Under the pieces are notes generated by a model. That model did no database searches, was not told the origin of the DNA, and saw nothing but the letters and a program-made list of their open reading frames with translations. The position numbers were made by a program, and so were the translations under genes. Positions 7,456 through 15,112 of a stretch of DNA of 38,811 nt are shown here, piece after piece (the first letter of the stretch is position 1; the number at the start of each line of letters is the position of its first letter). This stretch comes from Streptosporangiaceae bacterium (GTDB lineage: Bacteria > Actinomycetota > Actinomycetes > Streptosporangiales > Streptosporangiaceae), in the NCBI GenBank assembly GCA_030040155.1, contig JASHUG010000316.1:1-38811 (forward strand), read 5' to 3'.

Positions 7456-8055
7456 TTAACCCTGCCTACTCCACCCTGGGCCGACCGCCAGCCACTCGGT
7501 CTCCCATTCGGTGAGTCTGCGCCGGTCAAGCATCCGGCGGACCGCCCACGTCAGACCGGTCAGCAGTACCGCGAGAGCGGCGAGCGCGACCATCGTGTCG
7601 GCTAGGACGCGGTCGTCAAGCTGGGCAGCGGACAGCGGCGGAATCTCGAGCTTCTCCGCCCGGTTCAGCCAGATCTTCACCTGCGTGTCAGCCGGAGTTC
7701 CGGCCGCGACGGGGTAATTGGCCGTGTGCGCTTGCCCGTTCAGGACCCAGCGGACCGGGGTCACGACGGTCCAGGTATTCGCGCTGCGGCCCGATCTCTG
7801 CGGGCCCGCGGCCGCCTGCAACGCCTCGGCGTTGACCTGATGCCAGGTCACTTTGGCATGCTGCAGCGCCGCATTGTCGGCTCGCACCTGCAGGTCGGTA
7901 AGGGTGTAGATAATCGGGCCCAGGAAGAGGAACAGCAAGATCGCCACCGGCAGCAGCCAGCCGGCGATCACGTCCGAGCGACGGCGCAGCGGGTTGCCGT
8001 CGATGCCCAGCCGGCGAGCCAGCCGTGTCCACCTCGTCGTGGGCGATGCCCTCAT
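7456..8055 (-). CDS. Rv1733c-like membrane protein
   Basis: A 199-residue protein from ATG 8055, chosen because CTGGAG lies 6 bases upstream; the ORF track's longer start has no such site. Layout: basic cytoplasmic N-terminus (TRLARRLGIDGNPLRRRSD), a first membrane helix AGWLLPVAILLFLFLGPII, an extracytoplasmic stretch of about 90 residues, and a second helix MVALAALAVLLTGLTWAV followed by a C-tail ending in WETEWLAVGPGW. This two-helix plan and the terminal W..W..VGP.W pattern match the actinobacterial Rv1733c family, whose function is unknown. A monocistronic unit, divergent from the zinc-ribbon gene at 8457. Confidence 0.8.
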   Translation of the reverse strand: MRASPTTRWTRLARRLGIDGNPLRRRSDVIAGWLLPVAILLFLFLGPIIYTLTDLQVRADNAALQHAKVTWHQVNAEALQAAAGPQRSGRSANTWTVVTPVRWVLNGQAHTANYPVAAGTPADTQVKIWLNRAEKLEIPPLSAAQLDDRVLADTMVALAALAVLLTGLTWAVRRMLDRRRLTEWETEWLAVGPGWSRQG

Positions 8056-8456
8056 ATCTACTCCAGTGACGGCCGGCCACACTCTCACCCTCGCGGCCAG
8101 CACTAATCCGATTGTCCCCCTTCGCGTAACGTCACGGCTACCCGGATACGACTGACTCATCCGCCGGACAGCGCGGTCGGTTCTCCTCGATCATCGTGAC
8201 CGGTCTCCAGGCCACCGGGCCGGCGCGCCGCTGTGAAGGACCGTCGTCTGGGGCGCGCCTCGTTCCCCGCGACTCACCCTCTTGACAAGCGCAACCATTT
8301 CGAGTAATGGCAAATCTGTTGCCTGGGAACCGGATTTCAAAGTAAACCGGTCTGCAGGTTACTCGCGTCTAAGTAGGGACTAGGCGATTGCGCTGCAGAT
8401 GTTGCGAGCGTATTTTCTGGTTACAGCTTGGGGGGGACGGAGAATTGGATACACGT
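8056..8456. other. 401-bp divergent intergenic region with a promoter
   Basis: It separates the minus-strand Rv1733c-like gene from the plus-strand zinc-ribbon operon. It holds a promoter candidate near 8282 and two copies of AACCGG 24 bp apart (8328-8360). I see no credible coding frame: the short ORFs here have no ribosome-binding site. The GC content drops after 8280, as expected for a regulatory region. Confidence 0.5.
8282..8310 (+). promoter_or_regulatory. Candidate promoter of the zinc-ribbon/ATPase operon
   Basis: TTGACA (8282-8287), a perfect -35 hexamer, followed by AGTAATGG at 8303-8310 as a weak -10 region with a 15-17 base spacer. It would give a leader of about 140 bases before ATG 8457. 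The -35 is strong and the -10 poor, so the assignment is moderate. Confidence 0.4.
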
Positions 8457-9251
8457 ATGCCGTGCCCAAGGTGCGGCGCGTCCAACAGGGCGCAGGCACG
8501 CTTTTGCCACGATTGCGGCTCGTCACTCGGGGTCGCCGAGCAGCAGACCCCGGTCGCTGATACTCCCCCAATCACTCAGACCGCATTAGCGGCTACGGCC
8601 TCAGCAGAAAGCGAAGTCCCGGCCTCACCAGCCGATCGGCACGCAGACGCAGGCCAGAGCCAGGAATTGTCATTTGGTCCTGGCCGCCGGGGTGACGGAT
8701 CGTCACCGCTGCGGCGTCCGGCCGTCGCCATTCCGCTCTCGGCCGCGGCCGTCGTGGCCGTGCTCGCACTCGTCGGCTGGCAGGCGAAATGGCCGACCAG
8801 CGTATTCGGCGCGAAGCAGGCAGCTGCGATCTCACGCGAGTCGCCTGTGCGTACCGGGCAGGCAACTCCGGAGTCGTCGTATTCGGCCACGCAGACGCCG
8901 CTCTCGCCGTCACCCACCGCTACTCAAACGGCTTCCCCGACTGCCAGTCCGACGCCAGCGCCCAACCCGGCGGTGGCCACGGTCGACGCCTATTTCGCCG
9001 CGATCAATCACCGCCATTACTCGACAGCGTGGAACCTGCTGGGCGGAGACGGCGGCACCAGTTACGCCGCCTTCGTTAAGGGCTTCAGCGGCACCATAAA
9101 GGATACGGTGACCATTCTCGCTGTACGTGGCGGAGTGGTAACAGTACGACTATCGGCGTTGCACTCGAACGGCGAGGTTCAGGTATTCGAGGGCACCTAC
9201 ACGGTTCGGAACGGAGTCATTGTGAGCTCGAACATCCAGCAGGTCAGCTAG
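8457..9251 (+). CDS. Zinc-ribbon membrane protein with extracytoplasmic NTF2-like domain
   Basis: A 264-residue protein from ATG 8457, chosen so that the zinc ribbon is at the extreme N-terminus: C3, C6, C17 and C20 (CPRCG...FCHDCG). A Ser/Pro/Ala-rich linker, one membrane helix (AIPLSAAAVVAVLALVGW, about residues 90-107), a second Ser/Thr/Pro-rich linker with repeated SPT/ASPTP, then a C-terminal domain beginning AVATVDAYFAAINHRHYSTAWNLLGG, which reads as an NTF2/SnoaL-like fold. The topology is zinc ribbon inside, NTF2-like domain outside. First gene of an apparent operon with a second zinc-ribbon protein and a VirD4-like ATPase. The function is unknown; a sensory or scaffold role is inferred from the layout. 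Confidence 0.72.
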   Translation: MPCPRCGASNRAQARFCHDCGSSLGVAEQQTPVADTPPITQTALAATASAESEVPASPADRHADAGQSQELSFGPGRRGDGSSPLRRPAVAIPLSAAAVVAVLALVGWQAKWPTSVFGAKQAAAISRESPVRTGQATPESSYSATQTPLSPSPTATQTASPTASPTPAPNPAVATVDAYFAAINHRHYSTAWNLLGGDGGTSYAAFVKGFSGTIKDTVTILAVRGGVVTVRLSALHSNGEVQVFEGTYTVRNGVIVSSNIQQVS

Positions 9252-9290
9252 GACTGTCAACCACAGATTCGAAGGGGTGGGTCAGCGCGG

Positions 9291-10214
9291 ATGAATTGCA
9301 CGTCCTGCGGTGAGGTTGTGACCGGAAACTTCTGTGACATATGCGGGTTGGCCGTGGAGGCGCAGCGGCCGCCAGAAATCCCCGATACGGTTCAGCCGGC
9401 CGCCAGCACGGCCGCGTCGCCGACGGCCTCCGCCGCGGTCGCGGCTCCGGCACCGGTCGCGGCTCCCGCACCGTCCGCGCTGGCACCGTCCGCGCCGGTG
9501 ATGACCGGAGCGACCGCGATTGCGGACGCTGGCAAGCTCCCAGGGTCTCCCGTATTTCTGTGCCAGAACGAGCACCTGCTCCGCAGGTACCAGGCGGTCC
9601 AACTACGCACGGCGAGGCGTGGCCAGGGCACGCTCTTCGTCACCGATGCCCGGCTGGTCTTCTACGCGCGAGCCGCAGGACGCGGTACCCAGCGCGCAAG
9701 CTCGATCGTCCAGCAGACGAAGCTGGAGGACGTCACCGGGATGTCGGCGTTCGTGTCCCGCCGGGTGAGCGCGTTCTTTCTCGTCCTGATCGTGCTGTTC
9801 GGGCTGGCCGCAGTTGGCTCGCTGATTACGCTCCAGATCCTCGGGCTCGTCATCTCCCTCGCGGTCGTGGCCGCCTGCCTGATCATGGTGGCTGGGGGCG
9901 CGGCCGAACGGGGGCGGGCTGGCGTCACGATCCACTCGCAGGCGACCCAGACCAGTCCCATCGTGTTCGGCAGTTTCGAGCACAAGAGTCCTTTCGCCAC
10001 GATCCTGAGCGCCTTCTTCAGCCCGTTGCTGATGTTCACGCGCGCCGAAACAGCGTTCGACGTGCTCGTCGGCCGGCCGGGTCCGGACTCAGAGAAGCTG
10101 ATCGCCGAGCTCGGTGCCTTGATCCTCGACCTCCAGACCCGCGGAACGCTGTCCCTCGATCACTGGGGCGAGGTCGGCACCGAGGTGCCAAGGCAGCGGT
10201 CCGCCACGGCCTGA
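9291..10214 (+). CDS. Zinc-ribbon membrane protein with PH-like domain
   Basis: A 307-residue protein. It has an N-terminal zinc ribbon (CTSCG...FCDICG, Cys 3, 6, 15, 18) and an Ala/Pro linker with repeated APAPVAAPAP-type units. The segment FLCQNEHLLRRYQAVQLRT...GTLFVTDARLVFYARA looks like a bacterial PH domain, and a pair of closely spaced hydrophobic helices (AFFLVLIVLFGLAAVGSLI and LGLVISLAVVAACLIMVAGG) follows. A C-terminal alpha/beta stretch ending in a helix (SEKLIAELGALILDLQTRG) completes it. The gene follows the first zinc-ribbon gene after 39 bases and precedes the ATPase gene by 61 bases. The shared N-terminal ribbon suggests the two proteins meet a common partner, perhaps the ATPase. 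No known pathway recognised. Confidence 0.68.
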   Translation: MNCTSCGEVVTGNFCDICGLAVEAQRPPEIPDTVQPAASTAASPTASAAVAAPAPVAAPAPSALAPSAPVMTGATAIADAGKLPGSPVFLCQNEHLLRRYQAVQLRTARRGQGTLFVTDARLVFYARAAGRGTQRASSIVQQTKLEDVTGMSAFVSRRVSAFFLVLIVLFGLAAVGSLITLQILGLVISLAVVAACLIMVAGGAAERGRAGVTIHSQATQTSPIVFGSFEHKSPFATILSAFFSPLLMFTRAETAFDVLVGRPGPDSEKLIAELGALILDLQTRGTLSLDHWGEVGTEVPRQRSATA

Positions 10215-10275
10215 CCAGCCCGGAAGATGCACCGGCTGGACCAGCCCGCGAAATCAACTCAGCTAGGACGGATCT

Positions 10276-11592
10276 ATGGGTCAGCCCGGTGAACTGCGCG
10301 TGTCGATCCTCGAGGGTCAGAGCCTGCGGCGGGCCGACGGAGTGATCGGCTCGGCCGTCGAGCGGGAAAAACAGCAGATCTTCCGGGTAGTGCACGGGCG
10401 CAATGGTGCACTTCGTTTCGACCAGGACTACCTCAGCAGGCACGTCCTGTTCCTCGGCGGGATCGGCACCGGCAAGACCGACGCCATGAAGCACTTCGTC
10501 AAGACCTTGCTCGAGAAGGCGAGCAGCGACGACGTCTTCGTGGTCTTCGATACCAAGGCCGACTTCCTGAAGGCGTTCTACCGGGCGGGCGACGCCGTAA
10601 TCTCCAGCGCACCAGACACCGACCCTGGCGGCGTGCGGTGGAACTTGTTCTCCGACCTGCTCGGTGACGATCGCGCTGACCGGTCGGATCAGATCTACGA
10701 GATTAGCTCCACGATCTTTGGCGACGTGACGTCGCCATCGGCGCAGAACTACTTCTTCGGCGCCGCCGCACGAGACATCTTCGCTGCCGTGGTGGAGGCG
10801 ATGCACCGGGATGGGGGCGCCCATTCCAACTCCGATCTAAGGCAGCAGCTGGAAACGCCAGCCACGGAACTCCTCGACCTGCTCGCTGAGCACCCCGATC
10901 TCGCTGGCTCGGCTCGCTACCTGCAGGGCGAACGAACTCCAGAGCAGATCCTGGCGTTCTTGCAGCAGACGCTGAACACATCGCTGTCCGGCGTCTTCTG
11001 CGAGAAGGGGAACTTCTCGGTCCGCGAGTTCATCCGCCGCCGGGGCGGTCACACCCTGTTCATCGAGTACGACGTCTCGATGGGCAGCCGGCTGTCACCG
11101 ATCTACCGGGTGCTCATGGACCTGGCCATCAAGGAGGCGCTCGGGCTCGGCCGAGCGGGCAAATCGGGAAACGTGTTCTTCCTGATGGACGAGTTCGCCC
11201 TGCTCCCGAGGCTCACGCACATAGGTGACGGCATCAATTTCGGCCGGAGCCTTGGCCTGAGGTTCCTGGTAGCGGCACAGAACGTCAACCAGGTGCTACA
11301 CGCTTACGGCAGCGCCGTCGGCACGAGCATCCTGTCGGGCTTCGGTACGGTGCTGGCGTTCCGCCTCATGGACTCCGGTAGCCGCGATCTTGTCCGCGAA
11401 CGCCACGGCGTCAATCGCAAGGAGATCACGACGTTCGCGCCAGTCCGCTCCGATGGCGTGCACCAGATGACGGTCATGGGCAGCGTCATCGAGGACTGGG
11501 AGATGTCGCGCCTAAGGCGCGGCGAGTGCATAGCGTCCTTCCCCGATGGCCCGCCCTGGGTGTTCGAGTTCGCGAAATACGACGGGTCCTAG
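10276..11592 (+). CDS. VirD4/TraD-like (FtsK-HerA superfamily) ATPase without membrane anchor
   Basis: A 438-residue P-loop ATPase. Walker A is GGIGTGKTD (residues 61-69) after RHVLFL. VFVVFDTKADFLKAFY matches the conserved strand following it. Walker B is NVFFLMDEFALLP (about 301-313), followed by RSLGLRFLVAAQNVNQV, the TraM-recognition/TraG-like segment of type IV coupling proteins. There is no membrane helix, unlike plasmid VirD4, and no relaxase or secretion-channel gene is nearby, so a conjugation role is unlikely. AGGA lies 8 bases before ATG 10276. Third gene of the zinc-ribbon operon. It probably forms a hexameric ring that moves DNA or protein; the membrane could be supplied by the zinc-ribbon partners. 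The substrate is unknown. Confidence 0.85.
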   Translation: MGQPGELRVSILEGQSLRRADGVIGSAVEREKQQIFRVVHGRNGALRFDQDYLSRHVLFLGGIGTGKTDAMKHFVKTLLEKASSDDVFVVFDTKADFLKAFYRAGDAVISSAPDTDPGGVRWNLFSDLLGDDRADRSDQIYEISSTIFGDVTSPSAQNYFFGAAARDIFAAVVEAMHRDGGAHSNSDLRQQLETPATELLDLLAEHPDLAGSARYLQGERTPEQILAFLQQTLNTSLSGVFCEKGNFSVREFIRRRGGHTLFIEYDVSMGSRLSPIYRVLMDLAIKEALGLGRAGKSGNVFFLMDEFALLPRLTHIGDGINFGRSLGLRFLVAAQNVNQVLHAYGSAVGTSILSGFGTVLAFRLMDSGSRDLVRERHGVNRKEITTFAPVRSDGVHQMTVMGSVIEDWEMSRLRRGECIASFPDGPPWVFEFAKYDGS

Positions 11593-11602
11593 GGCTGCCT
11601 TG

Positions 11603-12301
11603 TCAGCCGAGTTCCATTTCCACTTCCGGTCCAGCTGGCTCGATCTTGAGATTCGGCTCGGCCTCATGCGCTATCTGATGAACCACGAGAACGCTCACGG
11701 CATCGTGGGCCCACACGGAAATGTCGTGCGAGATCTCGTGCTGTGTCGTCACGGTCAGCGTCAGGGCAATCTGAAGCGCGACGCTGGCTAGCACCTTAGC
11801 GACTCGTTTGAGCAGCGATATCGCCCGCCGACGGCGGACTGACGAGGTCGTGAGATCGCGCGCTAACGTGCAGACCTCGCGGCGCAGGTCCTCCACCCGG
11901 CGCCTGGCCAGCTTCAGCAGTGCCTCGCGCCTGCTCTTGCCGTGATACTTGGCTGTTTCCTTCACGGCAAGGCGAGCCTCGTCCACGTACGTCTCGTGGA
12001 TCGACACTCCGCGCCTGGCCAGCATGCCGATGGCGTCCCTGAAGGTCGGGCTTAGCAGGTGCACGAAGTCGTCTTGATCAGGGATCGCCTCGGCGATGGT
12101 GCCATCGGTCGGGCGCAGGCCCTGCCACCAGTCGCTGTCGGCCAGCCAGTCTGTGAGGAGGCCGCACGCCTCGCGGCACGCTGCCACGAGCGCCTCGTCT
12201 GCCTCCCGATGCGAAGCGGGGCCACTGGCAGCTGCCTTGTTCACTGCCTCGGTGATGTCCGCGCTGGTCATCGCGATGCGATCGATGGTCACGGCGGCCA
12301 C
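11603..12301 (-). CDS. Unknown helical protein with C-terminal membrane helix
   Basis: A 232-residue protein of no family I recognise. GTG 12301 is supported by AAGGAG five bases upstream. The N-terminal 170 residues are helical and charged, with a His/Asp-containing middle (DQDDFVHLLSPTFRDAIGML) and a very basic stretch (YHGKSRREALLKLARRRVEDLRRE). One membrane helix (VLASVALQIALTLTVTT) is followed by a His-rich tail (HEISHDISVWAHDAV). It is convergent with the ATPase gene, with only 10 bases between the stops. Its conservation beside the ATPase would need testing. The membrane-tail architecture resembles that of toxin or effector proteins, but that is only an impression. Confidence 0.6.
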   Translation of the reverse strand: MAAVTIDRIAMTSADITEAVNKAAASGPASHREADEALVAACREACGLLTDWLADSDWWQGLRPTDGTIAEAIPDQDDFVHLLSPTFRDAIGMLARRGVSIHETYVDEARLAVKETAKYHGKSRREALLKLARRRVEDLRREVCTLARDLTTSSVRRRRAISLLKRVAKVLASVALQIALTLTVTTQHEISHDISVWAHDAVSVLVVHQIAHEAEPNLKIEPAGPEVEMELG

Positions 12302-12497
12302 GGCGACTCCTTCAGGTGCAGTGCGCGATATTCCGGGGATGGGGTCTCATTATGGTGCGGAACCCAGGCAGGCGGTTGACTGCTTGCCCGCCGGTCCGGC
12401 CCCGCCGGGGCAAGAAACCAATTCGCCTGCAGACGGCGTGCCGGGTACGCTCGCTGGACGCATCCTCACGCGAATCCCTGGCTAAGAGGTAGTGATC

Positions 12498-12533
12498 ATG
12501 GCGAACCTCTGCCCGGACGGGCAGCGGACCTAG
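12498..12533 (+). CDS. Possible 11-residue leader peptide (MANLCPDGQRT)
   Basis: ATG 12498 has GAGG eight bases upstream, and the frame stops at TAG 12531-12533, 15 bases before the MFS start. The last half of the frame forms a hairpin CTGCCC-GGAC-GGGCAG (12509-12524). A translated leader with an internal hairpin upstream of an exporter gene is the plan used for ribosome-stalling attenuation of resistance genes. The frame is too short for codon statistics, so it may be chance. Confidence 0.3.
   Translation: MANLCPDGQRT
12509..12524 (+). promoter_or_regulatory. Hairpin in the leader of the MFS gene
   Basis: CTGCCC-GGAC-GGGCAG: a 6-bp perfect GC-rich stem with a tetraloop inside the short leader frame, 25 bases before the MFS start. 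No U-run follows, so it is not a classic terminator; it could pause ribosomes or RNA polymerase. Confidence 0.4.
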
Positions 12534-12548
12534 CGGGTCAGTCGAGCA

Positions 12549-13847
12549 TTGGATGGGGTGACCCCGGCACCGCACCGCCGACGGACCCTGGGCCGCGACT
12601 TCTGGCTCTATTTCGGCGGTCAGCTAACGTCCCAGGTGGGCAGTTCCTTCACCCTTTTCGCACTGCCGCTGCTGGTCTTCAAGCTCACCCACTCTGCCAC
12701 CAACCTGGCGCTCACCACCGCGTCGAACTTCGTGCCCTACTTGCTATTCGGGCTGGTCCTTGGGGCTCTGACCGACCGCGTCAATCGCAAGCGGATGATG
12801 CTGCTCACTGACGTGGGCCGCGCGGTCGTGATCGCCGTACTGCCTGTGCTCGCCCTATCCGGCGCGCTTCGGGTTGAAGATATCTATGCGGTCGCCTTTG
12901 TCCAGTCCACGTTGGGGATCTTGTTCAACTGTGGCGAGTTCGCAGCGATCCCCAGCCTGGTCGGCCGCGGCGATCTGGTTGCCGCCAACGGCCGGATCAT
13001 GGCAACGAACTCGGCCGGCCAGATCCTGGGGCCGATTCTCGCCGGGGTGCTGGTCACCATTATGTCGCCGGCCGACCTGCTGTTCTTTGATGCGGCCAGC
13101 TTCGCCGTCTCGGCTGCTTCGCTGGCGGTCATCCGCCGGAGCTTCAACGCCGCCGACCGGCCAGGACCGGCCAAGGTTGGTGTCGCCGGACTGCTGCGAG
13201 ACGTCCGGGCGGGCCTGCAGTACGTCTGGTCGCAGCCGGTGCTCCGGGGCATCTCGATCATGATGGCCTTGATCAACTTCGTCTCGACCACCGAGATCAG
13301 CCAGCTGGTCCTGTTTGCCAAGCGTGTCCTTGGTGCCACCGACAGCGAGGTAGCCCTGCTGTACGCGGCCGGAGCCGCGGGTGTGGTGATCGTCAGCATG
13401 TCGGCGGCAGCGATCCGCCGGCGACTGAGCTTCGCCGTCACCGCGCTCGGCGCACTTGTCATCGCCGGTCTCTCGGTCACGGCTATGGCCTTGATCGGCT
13501 CGTACCCGGCAGCGCTCGTCCTGTGGGCTGCGGCCTCCGGGTTCGGGCTGCTGTTGAACATCAACACATCGGCGCTACGCCAGGCCATCGTGCCGGATGA
13601 AATGTATGGCCGCGTCATCAGCATCGCTCAGGTGCTGGCCTGGTCAGCAATTCCGCTCGGCGCGCTCGCCGGCGCGGCCGCCATCCAGCTGTCTGGCAGC
13701 GTCGTCGATGTCTATGCCGCGACCGGGGCGTTGACAGCACTGATCGCGCTTTCGTTCGCCTTTTCGTCGGTCGCACATGGTGACCGCTACCTGGCCGAGG
13801 CGGCCCGCCCGGCACCCGCGAACGAAGCCACAGTCGCCGAGACCTGA
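12549..13847 (+). CDS. MFS transporter, drug/siderophore-exporter-like (MFS_3)
   Basis: A 432-residue integral membrane protein with about 12 hydrophobic helices in two halves. FWLYFGGQLTSQVGSSFTLFALPLLVF opens the first helix. LGALTDRVNRKRMMLLTD is the loop 2-3 signature of the facilitator superfamily. IMATNSAGQILGPILAGVL and MYGRVISIAQVLAWSAIPLGALAG are characteristic of the MFS_3/EntS-MefA branch that exports macrolides or siderophores. The start is TTG 12549, or GTG 12558 with GGATGG nearby. It stands alone on its transcript behind a possible leader peptide. The substrate is unknown. Confidence 0.9.
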   Translation: MDGVTPAPHRRRTLGRDFWLYFGGQLTSQVGSSFTLFALPLLVFKLTHSATNLALTTASNFVPYLLFGLVLGALTDRVNRKRMMLLTDVGRAVVIAVLPVLALSGALRVEDIYAVAFVQSTLGILFNCGEFAAIPSLVGRGDLVAANGRIMATNSAGQILGPILAGVLVTIMSPADLLFFDAASFAVSAASLAVIRRSFNAADRPGPAKVGVAGLLRDVRAGLQYVWSQPVLRGISIMMALINFVSTTEISQLVLFAKRVLGATDSEVALLYAAGAAGVVIVSMSAAAIRRRLSFAVTALGALVIAGLSVTAMALIGSYPAALVLWAAASGFGLLLNINTSALRQAIVPDEMYGRVISIAQVLAWSAIPLGALAGAAAIQLSGSVVDVYAATGALTALIALSFAFSSVAHGDRYLAEAARPAPANEATVAET

Positions 13848-13962
13848 CATAATCGCTCGTGGCCACGGCGCCTCGCGCGCCGCGATTGGTGATCCGCCTA
13901 TTGTCACCAGGGTCACCAGAGGCGCGTGCATACCAGCTCATGAGACAAGGAAGGCTGACGCC

Positions 13963-14484
13963 ATGTCCGACTCTTCGAGCATCCAGATCCCCCCGGCCGG
14001 GACCTACCCGCTCGATCCTCAAGCCTCCTCGATCGGGTTCTCCACCAAGCACATGTTCGGCCTGGCCGGAGTCACCGGCACCTTCCGGGTGATCTCCGGG
14101 GAGATCACCATAGCCGACCCCGTAACCGACTCAACCGCATCAGCGGTGATCGATGCAGGCAGCTTTCACACCGGCCTGGCCGCCCGCGACAAGGACGTCA
14201 AGTCTGCGAACTTCCTGCACGCCGAGCAGCACCCGCAGATCACGTTTGCCTCGACCGACGTGGCTCGCGACGATGACCGGTGGCTGGTACGCGGGCAGAT
14301 CACCGTCAGGGGAAACAGCGCCCCGGCCGAACTGGTCGTGACCGAGCTCCGTACCGACGAGAGCGGCCTCTTCCTCAAGGCCACAACCCGGGTCGACAGA
14401 TACGCTCAGGGCCTCACCAAGAAGAAGGGCCTGGCGGCGCGGTTCCTGGACTTGACGATCACCGCCCACGCCACCCGCGGGTAA
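13963..14484 (+). CDS. YceI-family lipid-binding protein
   Basis: A 173-residue protein from ATG 13963 with AAGGAAGG upstream; the ORF track's longer form adds 62 unrelated residues. The YceI motifs are complete: GTYPLDPQASSIGFSTKHMFG, VTGTFRVISGEITI, then DKDVKSANFLHAEQHPQITF, and the closing EVxL/LKATTRVDRYAQGLTKKKG. The fold is a lipocalin-like beta-barrel that binds polyisoprenoid or other long lipids. No signal peptide is seen, so this version is probably cytoplasmic, as in other actinobacteria. The gene follows the MFS gene after 115 bases and probably has its own promoter. Confidence 0.92.
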   Translation: MSDSSSIQIPPAGTYPLDPQASSIGFSTKHMFGLAGVTGTFRVISGEITIADPVTDSTASAVIDAGSFHTGLAARDKDVKSANFLHAEQHPQITFASTDVARDDDRWLVRGQITVRGNSAPAELVVTELRTDESGLFLKATTRVDRYAQGLTKKKGLAARFLDLTITAHATRG

Positions 14485-14627
14485 AGCCGCCCGAACGGGC
14501 TCCGGGCAGGTCAGCCGAGCCAGGTGCCTGGCCCGCCGCGCGTTCAGGAAGTGCAGCATCAGCGCGCAGATGAACGCAATGTCACGCCGCGGTGATCACG
14601 GCGCGACCGCATCGATAGAGTCTGCAT

Positions 14628-14903
14628 GTGACCTCGCCTGGAGCAGAACATCTTGACAGCCGTCATCGCGATACGCTGCGCCAGATCATGGAGCATCCGG
14701 CCAGCCACAACATCGAATGGCGGGCGGTCATGTCGCTGCTGGAAGCCGTCGGCGAGGTTACCGTGCGCCATGACGGCAAGGTCGCCGTCAAGATAGGGCC
14801 TGAACTGGAGTTCCTCGTGCCGCCGACCGGCAAGGACATTGACGATCAGATGGTCATTGACCTGCGCCGCATGCTGACTAACGCTGGCTACGGCCGGGCG
14901 TAA
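14628..14903 (+). CDS. Small conserved actinobacterial protein (HicA-like fold suspected)
   Basis: A 91-residue protein with HRDTLRQIMEHPASHNIEW, WRAVMSLLEAVGEVTVRHDGK and a terminal helix DDQMVIDLRRML. I recognise the SHNIEW sequence as widespread in actinobacteria, usually as a hypothetical protein. The helix-strand-strand-strand-helix plan, with one conserved His, is reminiscent of HicA toxins, but no HicB-like antitoxin is adjacent. Start GTG 14628. It precedes the HerA gene by 209 bases. Confidence 0.65.
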   Translation: MTSPGAEHLDSRHRDTLRQIMEHPASHNIEWRAVMSLLEAVGEVTVRHDGKVAVKIGPELEFLVPPTGKDIDDQMVIDLRRMLTNAGYGRA

Positions 14904-15112
14904 GGTCACGCAGGCCGAGCGTCTGCGGCGGGCCTTGCCCGCGGCAACCACGGGCTTGGCCCGGGTACTGGATCGACGCAGAGTCGAAGCATCGCCCAGA
15001 TCTCGCGTTGACCGGCCGTCTCGTGACCGGTCCCGGCACCATAGCTCCTGTAGAACCAGCGTGCTAGGTAGGCTCACGCGCAGCAATCAGGCTCTGGGTT
15101 GAGGAATTCATA

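Noticed and set aside
10276-11592. Integrated conjugative element around the TraD-like ATPase
   Set aside because: No relaxase, integrase, tRNA target, T4SS channel genes or flanking repeats in the neighbourhood.
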